Origin: Coprococcus_C hominis
GTDB lineage: Bacteria > Bacillota > Clostridia > Lachnospirales > Lachnospiraceae
NCBI RefSeq assembly: GCF_020687505.1
Contig: NZ_JAJEQT010000001.1
Reading direction: 5' to 3' (one strand)
DNA: 64,000 nt
Position numbers and translations under genes: made by a program. Positions 24,902-33,390 of this stretch are shown here, one piece after another; the first letter of the stretch is position 1; each line of letters begins with the position of its first letter. Under the pieces are notes generated by a model, which was given only the letters and a program-made list of their open reading frames with translations, was not told the origin of the DNA and made no database searches.

Positions 24902-25450
24902 TTACATACCTATATATTGGAGAAAATTTTTTAAAAAAATTTTTGAAAGAATACTCTCGGATAGAATTCCGACAAAAAACGTCAGAATTAGAATCATCGC
25001 CGCCATCCTCTTTTTATTCTTATCCTCTCCAACCTTGCGTGCCTCTGCCGCCAGATAATACAACATTCCAAGATAGATCAGATAATGCGGAAACAGGCAT
25101 AACAGCAGAAACCATACACCCGAAAGTCCCAGATAAAACATCTGACAACTGATTACAAATCCAAATAAAAATAACAACGCACTCATCCCGATCGAGAAGA
25201 CTGCCTTGGGCGGAAACACCTTATACAGCAGGTATACAACAGCCACCTGTTTCGTCCGCTGTAACAACACATAAAACAACGTCTGCTGCACGGATACCCC
25301 AGCTAACCGACTGCTGTCCGTAAATGGCAGTATAAACACCTGCAGATTCCGATCGCATCGCAGCACGATATTGGCTAATATACAACCTGCCAGCACCATG
25401 CACAGATAATAAAACACGCGGCTTTTCAGTTTTTCACTTTCATATGGCAT
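24902..25450 (-). CDS. spoIIM: SpoIIM-like polytopic membrane protein (stage II sporulation protein M candidate)
   Basis: The 182-residue protein has about five hydrophobic segments. By sequence alone it is a diverged member at best: 'LCLFPHYLIYLGMLYYLAAEARKV' corresponds in position and pattern to the 'PHGIFE' region of the SpoIIM/DUF95 family, and the length is a little below the 210-215 residues of the Bacillus protein. The stronger argument is context: it lies between nudF and xerD, the place spoIIM holds in Bacillus subtilis. SpoIIM works with SpoIID and SpoIIP in engulfment of the forespore. Alternative: an unrelated membrane protein. Confidence 0.6.
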   Translation of the reverse strand: MPYESEKLKSRVFYYLCMVLAGCILANIVLRCDRNLQVFILPFTDSSRLAGVSVQQTLFYVLLQRTKQVAVVYLLYKVFPPKAVFSIGMSALLFLFGFVISCQMFYLGLSGVWFLLLCLFPHYLIYLGMLYYLAAEARKVGEDKNKKRMAAMILILTFFVGILSESILSKIFLKNFLQYIGM

Positions 25451-25476
25451 TGCCTTATACTCCTACTGCATAAAAA

Positions 25477-25502
25477 TTAGGGAATGATTGCTCACTCCCT
25501 AA
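25477..25502 (-). terminator. Terminator of nudF
   Basis: On the minus strand TTAGGGAGTGA-GCAA-TCATTCCCTAA forms an 11-bp stem with one G-U pair, followed by TTTTTAT. It sits between nudF and the spoIIM-like gene, so the latter may depend on readthrough or its own promoter. Confidence 0.8.
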
Positions 25503-25517
25503 AGCATATGTGCCTGT

Positions 25518-26072
25518 CTACTTAAATATTCCTCGACTCTTCTTATCATAATAAGCAAGAATCGCGACAATCGTCTTACTATCTACAATCTTACCCGAAT
25601 AAATCATCTCGCGTGCTTCTTCCATAGGTACTCGAACAATCTCGATAAATTCCGTCGGATCTAAATGCCGCTTGCCTTTCTTCAGATTGCGTCCAATATA
25701 GACATCCGTCTTCTCATCAAAGGTTCCAACCGAAGAAATCATATTGCTCACATGATAGATATCCTGCGGAATCCATCCAGTCTCCTCCTCTGCTTCCCGT
25801 AACGCACATGTCTCACCGGATTCCCCGTGAAAACTATATCCACCTGCCGGAATCTCCAGATCCACTGCATCTAAGGAATTACGGTACTGACGCACCAGAT
25901 ATGTGTACTCTTCCTCGTCTACAAGCAGAATACCTGCTCCACCGCCAGATTTATGTTTAATCAGATCATATACAACCTCTCCACCATCCGGTGTCTCCAA
26001 CACATCCTTATACAGCGCTACAATCTTCGCATCATATAATAATTCCAAGCTTTTTCTTTTAAATTCAACCAT
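25518..26072 (-). CDS. nudF: Nudix hydrolase, ADP-ribose pyrophosphatase (NudF-type)
   Basis: The 184-residue protein has the full Nudix box G-x5-E-x7-REAEEETG ('GESGETCALREAEEETGW') after an N-terminal beta domain, typical of ADP-ribose pyrophosphatases that hydrolyse ADP-ribose to AMP and ribose-5-phosphate. 'QYRNSLDAVDLEIPAGG' is the common substrate-binding stretch before the box. GGAAGG lies upstream of ATG. It heads the nudF-spoIIM-xerD block conserved in Firmicutes. Confidence 0.9.
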   Translation of the reverse strand: MVEFKRKSLELLYDAKIVALYKDVLETPDGGEVVYDLIKHKSGGGAGILLVDEEEYTYLVRQYRNSLDAVDLEIPAGGYSFHGESGETCALREAEEETGWIPQDIYHVSNMISSVGTFDEKTDVYIGRNLKKGKRHLDPTEFIEIVRVPMEEAREMIYSGKIVDSKTIVAILAYYDKKSRGIFK

Positions 26073-26205
26073 ATTTATGTCCCTTCCTATCCACTCTATT
26101 CCGCATCGTCCATATAATCATAATAAATACATTTCATCATTCATAATTTGTTTCGCACGCGATTGCTTTATATCTCTATATATAATACAGGAAATAAACA
26201 AAAAA

Positions 26206-26241
26206 GGAAAGTATTGAAAACTTGTATTCTCAATACTTTCC
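26206..26241 (-). terminator. Terminator of rny
   Basis: A perfect 12-bp stem (GGAAAGTATTGA with TCAATACTTTCC) is followed on the minus strand by TTTTTTGTTT, 25 bases after the rny stop codon. Confidence 0.9.
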
Positions 26242-26265
26242 ACGAATTTCATTGATAACAAATAA

Positions 26266-27828
26266 TTACTTTGCGTAATCGGTTACTCTCGACTCTCGGA
26301 TCAAGTTTACCTTGATTGTGCCCGGATACTCAAGTTCTGATTCAATCTTCTTTGAGATATCCCGTGCGAGTAATACCATATCCGCATCTGTTACCTGCTC
26401 TGGAACTACCATTACTCGAATTTCTCGTCCCGCCTGAATAGCAAAAGTCTTATCAACACCCTTAAATCCATTGGCAATGTCTTCCAAGGACTTCAGACGT
26501 GTTGTATATGTCTCCAACGTCTCGCGTCTTGCACCTGGACGTGCAGCAGATATAGCATCTGCAGCCTGTACAATACATGCGATCAAACTCTGTGGTTCTA
26601 CATCCCCGTGGTGTGCCTCAACAGCGTTGATAATCGTTGCCGACTCCTTGTACTTTCTACAAAGATCAACACCAATAGATACGTGAGAACCTTCCATACC
26701 TGCATCATGATCAATAGATTTTCCGATATCATGTAACAAACCTGCACGCTTTGCTACACGAACATCAAGCCCAAGCTCTCCGGCAAGCAAACCGGACAAA
26801 TGAGCTACCTCAATAGAATGCTTCAATGCATTCTGTCCATAACTTGTTCTGAACTTCATCTTACCAAGAAGACGTATCAGTTCAGGATGTAAGCCATGTA
26901 CACCGACTTCCAGGGTTGCAGCCTCTCCCTCTTCACGCATCATAGTCTCGACCTCTTTCTGAGCCTTCTCGACCATCTCTTCAATACGTGCCGGATGGAT
27001 TCTTCCATCCACAATCAGCTTTTCAAGTGCGATTCTGGCTACTTCTCTACGAACCGGATCAAAACTTGAAAGCAAAACTGCTTCCGGTGTATCATCAATA
27101 ATTAAATCAACACCTGTCATAGTCTCTAAAGTACGAATGTTTCGTCCTTCACGGCCAATGATTCTTCCCTTCATCTCATCATTAGGCAGCTGTACTAAGG
27201 AAATCGTTGTCTCTGATACATGATCAACAGCACACTTCTGAATAGCTGTCACAACGTAATCCTTTGCCTTCTTATCTGCTTCTTCTTTTGCTCGTGTTTC
27301 TAATTCTTTGATCATGACTGCTGTTTCATGCTTTACTTCGTCTTCAACAGTCTTTAATAAGTATTCCTTTGCTTGTTCAGAGGTTAATCCGGAAATTCTT
27401 TCCAGTTCCTGAGTTCTTTTTGCTTCCAAATCTGAAACTTCCTGCTTCAGCTTCGTGAGTTCTGCCTCTTTACGTGATAATGAAGCTTCTTTCTTCTCTA
27501 CGGCTTCGGTCTTCCGGTCGAGATTTTCCTCTCTGGAAAGAACACGCTTTTCCATGCGCTGAAGCTCATTCCGACGATCCTTGACTTCTTTGTCAATCTC
27601 ATTCTTCGTCTTCATGGCTTCTTCCTTCGCCTCAAGAAGTGTCTCACGTTTCTTTGCCTCCGCAGCTTTCAGTGCTTCATCTATAATCTCTCTAGCCTTA
27701 TCCTCTGCCTTACCAAGCTTTGCCTCTGCCACATTCTTACGATACGCAATAGCTAAAAACCAGGTAACGAGAATTGCAACCACGAGTATTACAGCGAAAA
27801 TCACATACTTGATTGCTTCGTCTGACAA
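26266..27828 (-). CDS. rny: Ribonuclease Y
   Basis: The 520-residue protein shows RNase Y order: N-terminal membrane anchor (about 7-28), a long charged coiled coil (about 30-205), a KH domain with 'GRIIGREGRNIRTLE', and an HD domain with 'LLHDIGKSIDHD'. It is the membrane-bound endonuclease that starts mRNA decay in many Firmicutes. The start codon is TTG (27826-27828), with AAGGAGG ten bases upstream; that site lies in a small hairpin. It lies downstream of recX/recA but has its own promoter and terminator. Confidence 0.96.
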   Translation of the reverse strand: MSDEAIKYVIFAVILVVAILVTWFLAIAYRKNVAEAKLGKAEDKAREIIDEALKAAEAKKRETLLEAKEEAMKTKNEIDKEVKDRRNELQRMEKRVLSREENLDRKTEAVEKKEASLSRKEAELTKLKQEVSDLEAKRTQELERISGLTSEQAKEYLLKTVEDEVKHETAVMIKELETRAKEEADKKAKDYVVTAIQKCAVDHVSETTISLVQLPNDEMKGRIIGREGRNIRTLETMTGVDLIIDDTPEAVLLSSFDPVRREVARIALEKLIVDGRIHPARIEEMVEKAQKEVETMMREEGEAATLEVGVHGLHPELIRLLGKMKFRTSYGQNALKHSIEVAHLSGLLAGELGLDVRVAKRAGLLHDIGKSIDHDAGMEGSHVSIGVDLCRKYKESATIINAVEAHHGDVEPQSLIACIVQAADAISAARPGARRETLETYTTRLKSLEDIANGFKGVDKTFAIQAGREIRVMVVPEQVTDADMVLLARDISKKIESELEYPGTIKVNLIRESRVTDYAK

Positions 27829-27831
27829 CTC

Positions 27832-27844
27832 AGGAGCACCTCCT
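27832..27844 (-). promoter_or_regulatory. Hairpin covering the rny ribosome binding site
   Basis: The minus strand reads AGGAG-GTG-CTCCT immediately before the TTG start codon, a perfect 5-bp stem with a 3-base loop that takes in the Shine-Dalgarno core. Together with the TTG start this predicts low or controlled translation of RNase Y. Confidence 0.5.
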
Positions 27845-27877
27845 TATTTAGTTTTATTGCATAACTACAACACTTAA

Positions 27878-27906
27878 ATATTATACTTTTTTTATACTAG
27901 TGTCAA
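27878..27906 (-). promoter_or_regulatory. Promoter of rny
   Basis: Minus-strand TTGACA (27901-27906) with TAATAT (27878-27883) at 17 bases. A better -10 match, TATAAT, two bases closer would give only 15 bases. Confidence 0.6.
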
Positions 27907-27957
27907 GGAATACTTTACTTTTTTTATGCAAATTGTAAGAAAAAATAGATTACTTTT

Positions 27958-28452
27958 CTATATTTTTTCAATATTTTTTCTATATTCTGACACCGCTCTG
28001 CGAATATCCTCATACTTAAATCCCCGCCGTGCAAAAAAGGAATACATACGCCGCATCTGTCCTTCATCCGAAAAATCTAAGTTACCATAACGTCTTTCCA
28101 GTAAATCATAGATGGTTTCCGCTTCATCAGGCACCAGTTCCATGCATAATTCACGTGTCATCTCTGAATCTACACCTTTACCGGAAAGCTCCATTGTGAT
28201 TCTTCGTCTGCCTTTGGCACGCATCTGATTCCGAATATACGATGAGGCATATCGTTCATCATCAATGTATCCATAGGACATCAGTTTCTCGACTGCCTCT
28301 GCAATCTCTGCTTCCTCATATCCTTTTTCTGCCAGCTTATCACAAAGCTCCTTCCGGGAGCGATCCCGGAAGGTAAGATAATAAATCGCTGTATCAAATG
28401 CACTGTATGTAGTTGGTTGCTTATGACTCTTCGCTCTCTGTCTGTTCTGCAT
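27958..28452 (-). CDS. recX: Regulatory protein RecX
   Basis: The 164-residue product has the three-helix-repeat pattern of RecX: 'YLTFRDRSRKELCDKLAEKGY', 'VEKLMSYGYIDDERYASSYI' and 'FARRGFKYEDIRRAV'. RecX inhibits RecA filament extension. The gene overlaps the 3' end of recA by 32 bases in another frame, a common arrangement that keeps RecX in a fixed low ratio to RecA. The exact start among early codons is uncertain; the first ATG is used. Confidence 0.9.
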   Translation of the reverse strand: MQNRQRAKSHKQPTTYSAFDTAIYYLTFRDRSRKELCDKLAEKGYEEAEIAEAVEKLMSYGYIDDERYASSYIRNQMRAKGRRRITMELSGKGVDSEMTRELCMELVPDEAETIYDLLERRYGNLDFSDEGQMRRMYSFFARRGFKYEDIRRAVSEYRKNIEKI

Positions 28453-29449
28453 CTACGCCAATCCCACACTTATTCCGTACCTGCTGCTCAATCTCTTCCA
28501 TCACTTCTGGATTATTTGCAAGATAAAGCTTCGTATTCTCACGTCCCTGTCCGATCTTCTCACCATTGTAAGAGTACCATGCACCTGCTTTGTTGATGAT
28601 ATCGTGCAAAACAGCCAGATCCAGAATATCGCCTTCCTTGGAGATACCCTTACCAAACATAATATCAAACTCTGCTTCCTTGAATGGAGGTGCAACCTTA
28701 TTCTTTACAACCTTGACTCTTGTACGGTTACCAACAACTTCTCCGCCAACCTTCAATGTCTCAATCCGGCGTACATCCAGACGGACGGAAGCGTAGAACT
28801 TCAATGCACGACCACCGGTTGTCGTCTCCGGGTTACCAAACATCACACCTACTTTCTCACGAAGCTGGTTGATAAAGATAACCACACAATTAGACTTGCT
28901 GATAATACCAGTCAGTTTTCGGAGTGCCTGAGACATCAGTCTCGCATGTAATCCAACATGAGAATCTCCCATCTCGCCGTCAATCTCTGCCTTCGGTACA
29001 AGGGCCGCTACAGAGTCCACAATAATTACATCAACCGCACCGGAACGAACCATCGTCTCTGTAATCTCCAGTGCCTGCTCGCCATTATCCGGCTGTGAAA
29101 TATACAGGTTATCAATATCGACACCTATATGCGCTGCATACGTTGGGTCGAGTGCATGCTCTGCATCAATAAAGCCTGCAATACCACCCATCTTCTGTAC
29201 TTCAGCAACCACATGCAGTGCAACGGTTGTCTTACCACTTGATTCTGGACCATAAATCTCAATAATACGACCTCTTGGCATACCGCCAAGTCCGAGTGCC
29301 AGATCCAGACTCAGAGAGCCGGTCGGGACTACATCAATTCCCATATTTGCAGACTGATCTCCGAGCTTCATCACAGAACCCTTACCATACTGCTTCTCGA
29401 TCTGCGCCAGCGCCGCATCTAATGCTTTCATCTTTTCTTCACTTGCCAT
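28421..29449 (-). CDS. recA: Recombinase RecA
   Basis: The 342-residue protein starts MASEEKMKALDAALAQIEKQ. GGAGG lies eight bases upstream of the 29449 ATG; an upstream ATG at 29464 overlaps that site. The Walker A motif is 'GPESSGKT' (residues 67-74), and 'VIIVDSVAALVPKAEI' and 'VIFINQLREKVGVMFGNPE' are RecA core motifs. It drives homologous recombination and SOS induction. Control is visible: two LexA-type boxes flank a consensus promoter. Confidence 0.98.
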   Translation of the reverse strand: MASEEKMKALDAALAQIEKQYGKGSVMKLGDQSANMGIDVVPTGSLSLDLALGLGGMPRGRIIEIYGPESSGKTTVALHVVAEVQKMGGIAGFIDAEHALDPTYAAHIGVDIDNLYISQPDNGEQALEITETMVRSGAVDVIIVDSVAALVPKAEIDGEMGDSHVGLHARLMSQALRKLTGIISKSNCVVIFINQLREKVGVMFGNPETTTGGRALKFYASVRLDVRRIETLKVGGEVVGNRTRVKVVKNKVAPPFKEAEFDIMFGKGISKEGDILDLAVLHDIINKAGAWYSYNGEKIGQGRENTKLYLANNPEVMEEIEQQVRNKCGIGVDAEQTESEES

Positions 29450-29484
29450 ACCATAAACCTCCATTATCTTCCATCTATGTTATC

Positions 29485-29498
29485 AAAACATATGTTCG
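29485..29498 (-). promoter_or_regulatory. LexA (DinR) box downstream of the recA promoter
   Basis: The minus strand CGAACATATGTTTT matches the Gram-positive LexA consensus CGAACRNRYGTTYC in 13 of 14 positions. It lies between the -10 element and the ribosome binding site. Confidence 0.8.
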
Positions 29499-29512
29499 TT
29501 TTTGTTTCTTCT

Positions 29513-29542
29513 ACTATACTACACTTCTGTTCGAAAAGTCAA
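29513..29542 (-). promoter_or_regulatory. recA promoter
   Basis: Minus-strand TTGACT (29537-29542) and TATAGT (29513-29518) are 18 bases apart. LexA-like boxes lie on both sides, consistent with repression until DNA damage. Confidence 0.75.
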
Positions 29543-29551
29543 CAAGGAATT

Positions 29552-29565
29552 CGAACGTTTGTTCA
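29552..29565 (+). promoter_or_regulatory. Second LexA-like box upstream of recA -35
   Basis: CGAACGTTTGTTCA matches the LexA consensus in 12 of 14 positions, ten bases upstream of the -35 element. Cooperative repression from the two boxes is possible. Confidence 0.6.
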
Positions 29566-29661
29566 TTTTTATTTTCTAAATGTATTTGAAACAATGCGCT
29601 GTAAAAATTGTACCCTATACATAATGCAAAGTAAAGCAATTATTTGTTGCATTTTGTTCGA

Positions 29662-29690
29662 TTGTTCTAAATCAGATTCTCTGCTATAAT
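29662..29690 (+). promoter_or_regulatory. Promoter of the AraC-family gene
   Basis: TTGTTC (29662-29667) and TATAAT (29685-29690) are 17 bases apart, about 64 bases before the ATG at 29754. It is divergent from recA; the 303-base intergenic region otherwise holds only the LexA sites and recA promoter. Confidence 0.7.
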
Positions 29691-29753
29691 TACATTAAAT
29701 ATTTTCCGAAATCACTAAAAAAAATAACGAACATATATCAATGGGGTGTTACC

Positions 29754-30500
29754 ATGAAAATAAGCAATAAAATATACCGTGATTACGTATATAAGGACGA
29801 AGCTGTACTACGTGCACAGTACGATCCGGAATTAGAATTTTATACAACCATCAAATCCGGAAACATTGAGAAAGTAAATGAGCTTTGTCAGGCAAAGATC
29901 AGCCACAAAAAAGGATTGGGCGAACTATCCGACACCCCTCTGCAAAGCCTGAAATATCATTTTGCAATCACAATGGCTATGCTTGCCCGCTACTGTATCG
30001 AAGGTGGTCTGGATTTGTCCACTTCCTACAGCCTGAGCGATTTTTATATCCACACAGCAGACCGTGCAAATTCGATGGATGAACTCGATGAACTGCACAC
30101 AACCGCATGCCTGGACTACACCGGTCGCATGAAAAATCTGCGAAAGAAAAAGATTACATCAAAACCAGTAGCCAGATGTATTGATTATATTTATGACCAC
30201 CTACATACAAAAATCACACTTGCAAATCTTTCAGAACTGACCGGACTGAATTCATCCTATCTTTCCCGTCTTTTCCACAAGGAAACCGGTATGACTGTCA
30301 GCGACTATATCCAGCAGACAAAGATTGAAACTGCCAAAAATATGCTGCTTCACTCTTCCTATTCCGCGGCTGAAATTGCTTCGATCCTTGCATTTTCAGA
30401 TCAAAGCTACTTCTCAGAGGTCTTCAAAAAACAGACAGGACTGACACCAAAACGGTACCAGTCCCTAAATCTGAACGCCTCCGGTCTGCCTGACCGGTAA
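29754..30500 (+). CDS. AraC family transcriptional regulator
   Basis: The 248-residue protein has an AraC-type double helix-turn-helix at about 145-242 ('ITLANLSELTGLNSSYLSRLF', in parts, and 'SAAEIASILAFSDQSYFSEVFKKQTGLTPKRY', in parts). The N-terminal domain (about 1-135) is helical and is not a cupin; I do not recognise its ligand class. GGGGTG precedes the start. It converges on the GH94 gene with three bases between the stop codons, so it may regulate cellobiose use, but that is inferred from position only. Confidence 0.9.
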   Translation: MKISNKIYRDYVYKDEAVLRAQYDPELEFYTTIKSGNIEKVNELCQAKISHKKGLGELSDTPLQSLKYHFAITMAMLARYCIEGGLDLSTSYSLSDFYIHTADRANSMDELDELHTTACLDYTGRMKNLRKKKITSKPVARCIDYIYDHLHTKITLANLSELTGLNSSYLSRLFHKETGMTVSDYIQQTKIETAKNMLLHSSYSAAEIASILAFSDQSYFSEVFKKQTGLTPKRYQSLNLNASGLPDR

Positions 30501-30503
30501 AAT

Positions 30504-32924
30504 CTATGACATATATAATGTGATTATATTATCCCCGTTTGACATAAGCCACTCGTCTTTCACATAATTATTGAAGATAGTCTGACCATTGATTTCCATG
30601 CACTTAAATCCAGACTCTGCATGTCCCGGATTTTTCACCTCAATATGGAGATGCTTTCCGCGGAAATCCTTCTCCACTGTAAATCCGTCCCATTCTGCCG
30701 GGATGGATGGTGCTATCCGCAATCCATAGAAATCCGGGCGCATGCCCAGAATACCTTCGACACTGCCAACCATAACTGTTGATGCAGTTCCCGTCAGCCA
30801 GTGCACATGGGATCGTCCAAAATGAGGACTTGCCTTACCCTCTGTAAATTGACCATAGCAATAAGGTTCAAGCTTTCTCACTTCTGCTTTATCATTCTGA
30901 GCTGCCGGTGAATTCTCCATATAATACTCAAACGCACGGTTTCCATGTCCAAGTAATGCTTCTGCCAGAATCAGCCAGCCCTGTGACTGTGAAAAGATTC
31001 CCGCATTTTCCTTTACCCCCTGATTATAGATAACCGCCAGAGCGCCATCAAATGCATGCGCATGGTATGGTGGATCCATAAGTACGGCACCAAACGCTGT
31101 ATTTAACTGCGTATACACATTCTCCATTGCAGCTTCCGCCTGTGCCTTAGAGGCAAATCCGCTGATAACCGCCCAACTCTGTGGATTCAACCACATATTT
31201 GCCTCCGGATCTGTTCTTTTACCGATTACTTCTCCTTTTTCTGTAAAGCCCCTGATAAACCGGTCTTCATTCCAGCAGAGATTCTGAATCACATTCCAGA
31301 GATCTTTCTGGCTCTTATCCAGATAAGAAATGTACTCAGAATCATTTTTATACTCAGCGAATTTACGAAGAATCGTCATTGCATAATAAAACTGCAATGC
31401 AACAAAGGATGACTCCCCATCTTTTCCAAGCCGCAGGCAGTCATTCCAGTCTGCATAAAGTCCTGCCGGCATGCCATGTCGGCCAAGATGTTTCATAGAG
31501 AAATCAATCGCACGTTTCAGATGATCATACACCGTACCTTCATCTTTATTTGCGTAAGGAATCACTTCATCCATAAATGCCAGATTTCCGGTTTCTGTTA
31601 CATATTTATAAATTGTTGGAAACAGCCACAATGCATCGTCCGCACGATATGCCGGATGTCCTGTCTCCTTCACATAAGAAGCATCGTCCGGTGTATCCTC
31701 ATGTCCGGCATTGTGTGTGAACTTCACAAGTGGAAGTCCACCACCATTGGCAACCTGTGCCGAAAGCATAAATCGAATCTTATCTGCTGCCATCTCCGGT
31801 GCCAGATGAATAATTCCCTGAATATCCTGCACTGTATCCCGATATCCGTATCCGTTCCGAAGTCCACAATAGATGAATGATGCTGCTCTTGACCAAATAA
31901 ATGTCATGAAGCAGTTATAGGCATGCCAGGTATTAATCATCGAATCAAATTCCTTGCTTGGTGTCTGTACCTGGAAATGGGAGAATTTCTCACCCCAGTA
32001 AGTCTTTAACTCAGCCAGTTCCTTCTCACAGACATCCGCTGGATCCGTATAGCTGTTCATAATAGCTTCTGCCTCATCATTTTCCTTTAATCCAAGGATA
32101 AACGCAATATTCTTTGTCTCACCCGGCATAAGCTCAACAACAGTAGAAAGCGCGCCACAAGAATTTTCATTATAACTTAAAGCATTTCCAAGATCTCCGT
32201 TTACCACGCCATCCGGATTGCCATAGCCATTACATCTTCCAATAAATACTTCCTTATCTCCACAATAGGAAGAAACATCTGCTCCGGCAAGTCCGAAGAT
32301 CCGGTCTGTCGGACGCTTATCATCGACTGTCTCACCAGCTCCGAGTACATCCAGATTCCCATGCACCGTCTGGCGAATCCGGTTTTCTACAAAGCTTGTC
32401 CTGGAAATAAATAATGAATACTGCAGATTCACCTGATCCTGCTCATAATTGCTGTTGTTTGTAAATTCTGCATATCCGGTCAGGGTAAGATTTCTCTTTT
32501 CAGAACCATTGTTTGTTACTTTCAGATTCCATACTTCATATGTCTTATTCAATGGCACATAATACAATGCCTCTGTGTGAATATCACTGTAATCTGCCAT
32601 AATCTTCGTATACGAAATACCATGATGGCACTCACTCTTATACGTATCCAGGCTCTTTCCTACCGGCTGCCAGGATGCAGACCAGTAATCTTTGCTGTCA
32701 TTGTCTCGAATGTAAATGTAACGTCCCGGCTGATCGAAATTATTGAATACATAGCGCAGGATTCTGCCATTCGCACCAGACTTTGCAAAACTGTAACCAC
32801 CTGCATTGTTTGAAATCAAAGCACCATATTCCGGGGAGCCTAAGTAGTTCGCCCAAGGTGCCGGTGTCTTGGGATTTGTAATTACATACTCCCGATTCTC
32901 ATTGTCAAAATAACCAAACTGCAT
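30504..32924 (-). CDS. Cellobiose phosphorylase (GH94)
   Basis: The 806-residue enzyme starts MQFGYFDNENREYVITNPKTP at 32924, where AAGGAG lies nine bases upstream; a longer frame to 32999 would include the promoter. The beginning, with 'PWANYLGSPEYGALISNNAGGYSF' in parts, is typical of cellobiose phosphorylase. The general acid Asp is about residue 495 in 'YADWNDCLRLG'. 'HWLTGTAST' near residue 715 is the phosphate-site loop region. It splits cellobiose with phosphate into glucose-1-phosphate and glucose in the cytoplasm. No signal peptide. Cello-oligomers could come from the GH5 enzyme encoded at 58.5 kb. Other GH94 specificities (cellodextrin, laminaribiose) are possible but less likely. 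Confidence 0.92.
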   Translation of the reverse strand: MQFGYFDNENREYVITNPKTPAPWANYLGSPEYGALISNNAGGYSFAKSGANGRILRYVFNNFDQPGRYIYIRDNDSKDYWSASWQPVGKSLDTYKSECHHGISYTKIMADYSDIHTEALYYVPLNKTYEVWNLKVTNNGSEKRNLTLTGYAEFTNNSNYEQDQVNLQYSLFISRTSFVENRIRQTVHGNLDVLGAGETVDDKRPTDRIFGLAGADVSSYCGDKEVFIGRCNGYGNPDGVVNGDLGNALSYNENSCGALSTVVELMPGETKNIAFILGLKENDEAEAIMNSYTDPADVCEKELAELKTYWGEKFSHFQVQTPSKEFDSMINTWHAYNCFMTFIWSRAASFIYCGLRNGYGYRDTVQDIQGIIHLAPEMAADKIRFMLSAQVANGGGLPLVKFTHNAGHEDTPDDASYVKETGHPAYRADDALWLFPTIYKYVTETGNLAFMDEVIPYANKDEGTVYDHLKRAIDFSMKHLGRHGMPAGLYADWNDCLRLGKDGESSFVALQFYYAMTILRKFAEYKNDSEYISYLDKSQKDLWNVIQNLCWNEDRFIRGFTEKGEVIGKRTDPEANMWLNPQSWAVISGFASKAQAEAAMENVYTQLNTAFGAVLMDPPYHAHAFDGALAVIYNQGVKENAGIFSQSQGWLILAEALLGHGNRAFEYYMENSPAAQNDKAEVRKLEPYCYGQFTEGKASPHFGRSHVHWLTGTASTVMVGSVEGILGMRPDFYGLRIAPSIPAEWDGFTVEKDFRGKHLHIEVKNPGHAESGFKCMEINGQTIFNNYVKDEWLMSNGDNIITLYMS

Positions 32925-32970
32925 ACCGAATCTCCTTTTCTTTTTCGTTTTCCATGATATAGTCAATGCC

Positions 32971-32999
32971 CATATACTTTTACTTTGGTACCGTATCAA
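32971..32999 (-). promoter_or_regulatory. GH94 promoter
   Basis: Minus-strand TTGATA (32994-32999) and TATATG (32971-32976) are 17 bases apart, about 47 bases before the start codon. Confidence 0.65.
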
Positions 33000-33000
33000 A
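32984..33000. promoter_or_regulatory. Operator-like inverted repeat over the GH94 -35 element
   Basis: The minus strand TTTGATAC-G-GTACCAAA is an interrupted 17-base palindrome with one mismatch, overlapping the -35 and spacer. This is the placement expected of a repressor operator for substrate induction. Confidence 0.4.
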
Positions 33001-33125
33001 TAACCTGTAAATATGTTATATCAGATTCTTACATGCATTTGTATTGTTATCTTGATATTATTATGGTAATTTTTACGTGTGTAGAAATACATATATCTTT
33101 CAAAAATTTTGTAAGAAACCAGCAA

Positions 33126-33168
33126 AAGAAATGCCCCGCATGTTCTTTCAACATGCAGGGCATTTCTT
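33126..33168 (-). terminator. Terminator after hsp20-microprotein operon
   Basis: An 11-bp stem (AAGAAATGCCC/GGGCATTTCTT), one mismatch and a further 7 bp (GCATGTT/AACATGC) close on a five-base loop. TTTTGCTGGTTTC follows on the minus strand. It lies nine bases after the microprotein stop. Confidence 0.75.
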
Positions 33169-33176
33169 ATATCTCA

Positions 33177-33296
33177 CTAATGTTTCTTCTTTGAAGAAGC
33201 TGCCATCTCCGGCTGATCTGCGTTATGATTTGCTGTTGCACAAACCTTCGGCATAACTTTCTTTTTCTTCAATGGATGTTTTGGATTCTTGTCCAT
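33177..33296 (-). CDS. 39-residue lysine-rich microprotein downstream of hsp20
   Basis: An open frame with an ATG at 33296 and a TAG at 33177-33179 encodes a basic protein: MDKNPKHPLKKKKVMPKV, then a 'CATANHNADQPEMAASS' stretch, ending KKKH. GGAAGG lies upstream of the start. It is the second gene after hsp20, about 95 bases downstream of its stop on the same strand, and the pair ends at a strong terminator, so both probably sit under the CIRCE promoter. I do not recognise the family. It could be a nucleic-acid- or ribosome-binding stress peptide; that is speculation based on charge. Confidence 0.55.
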   Translation of the reverse strand: MDKNPKHPLKKKKVMPKVCATANHNADQPEMAASSKKKH

Positions 33297-33390
33297 ATCT
33301 CACACTTCCTTCCCTTACTTTACGTTAAGTTCCAAAGTCGATTGTGTATATGGTGTAGATTTATATGCACCGCAGCTACATTCTCATAGA

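Noticed and set aside
30481..30497. CCGGTC-TGCCT-GACCGG as an intrinsic terminator for the AraC gene
   Set aside because: Stem lies inside the coding end and no T-run follows on either strand.
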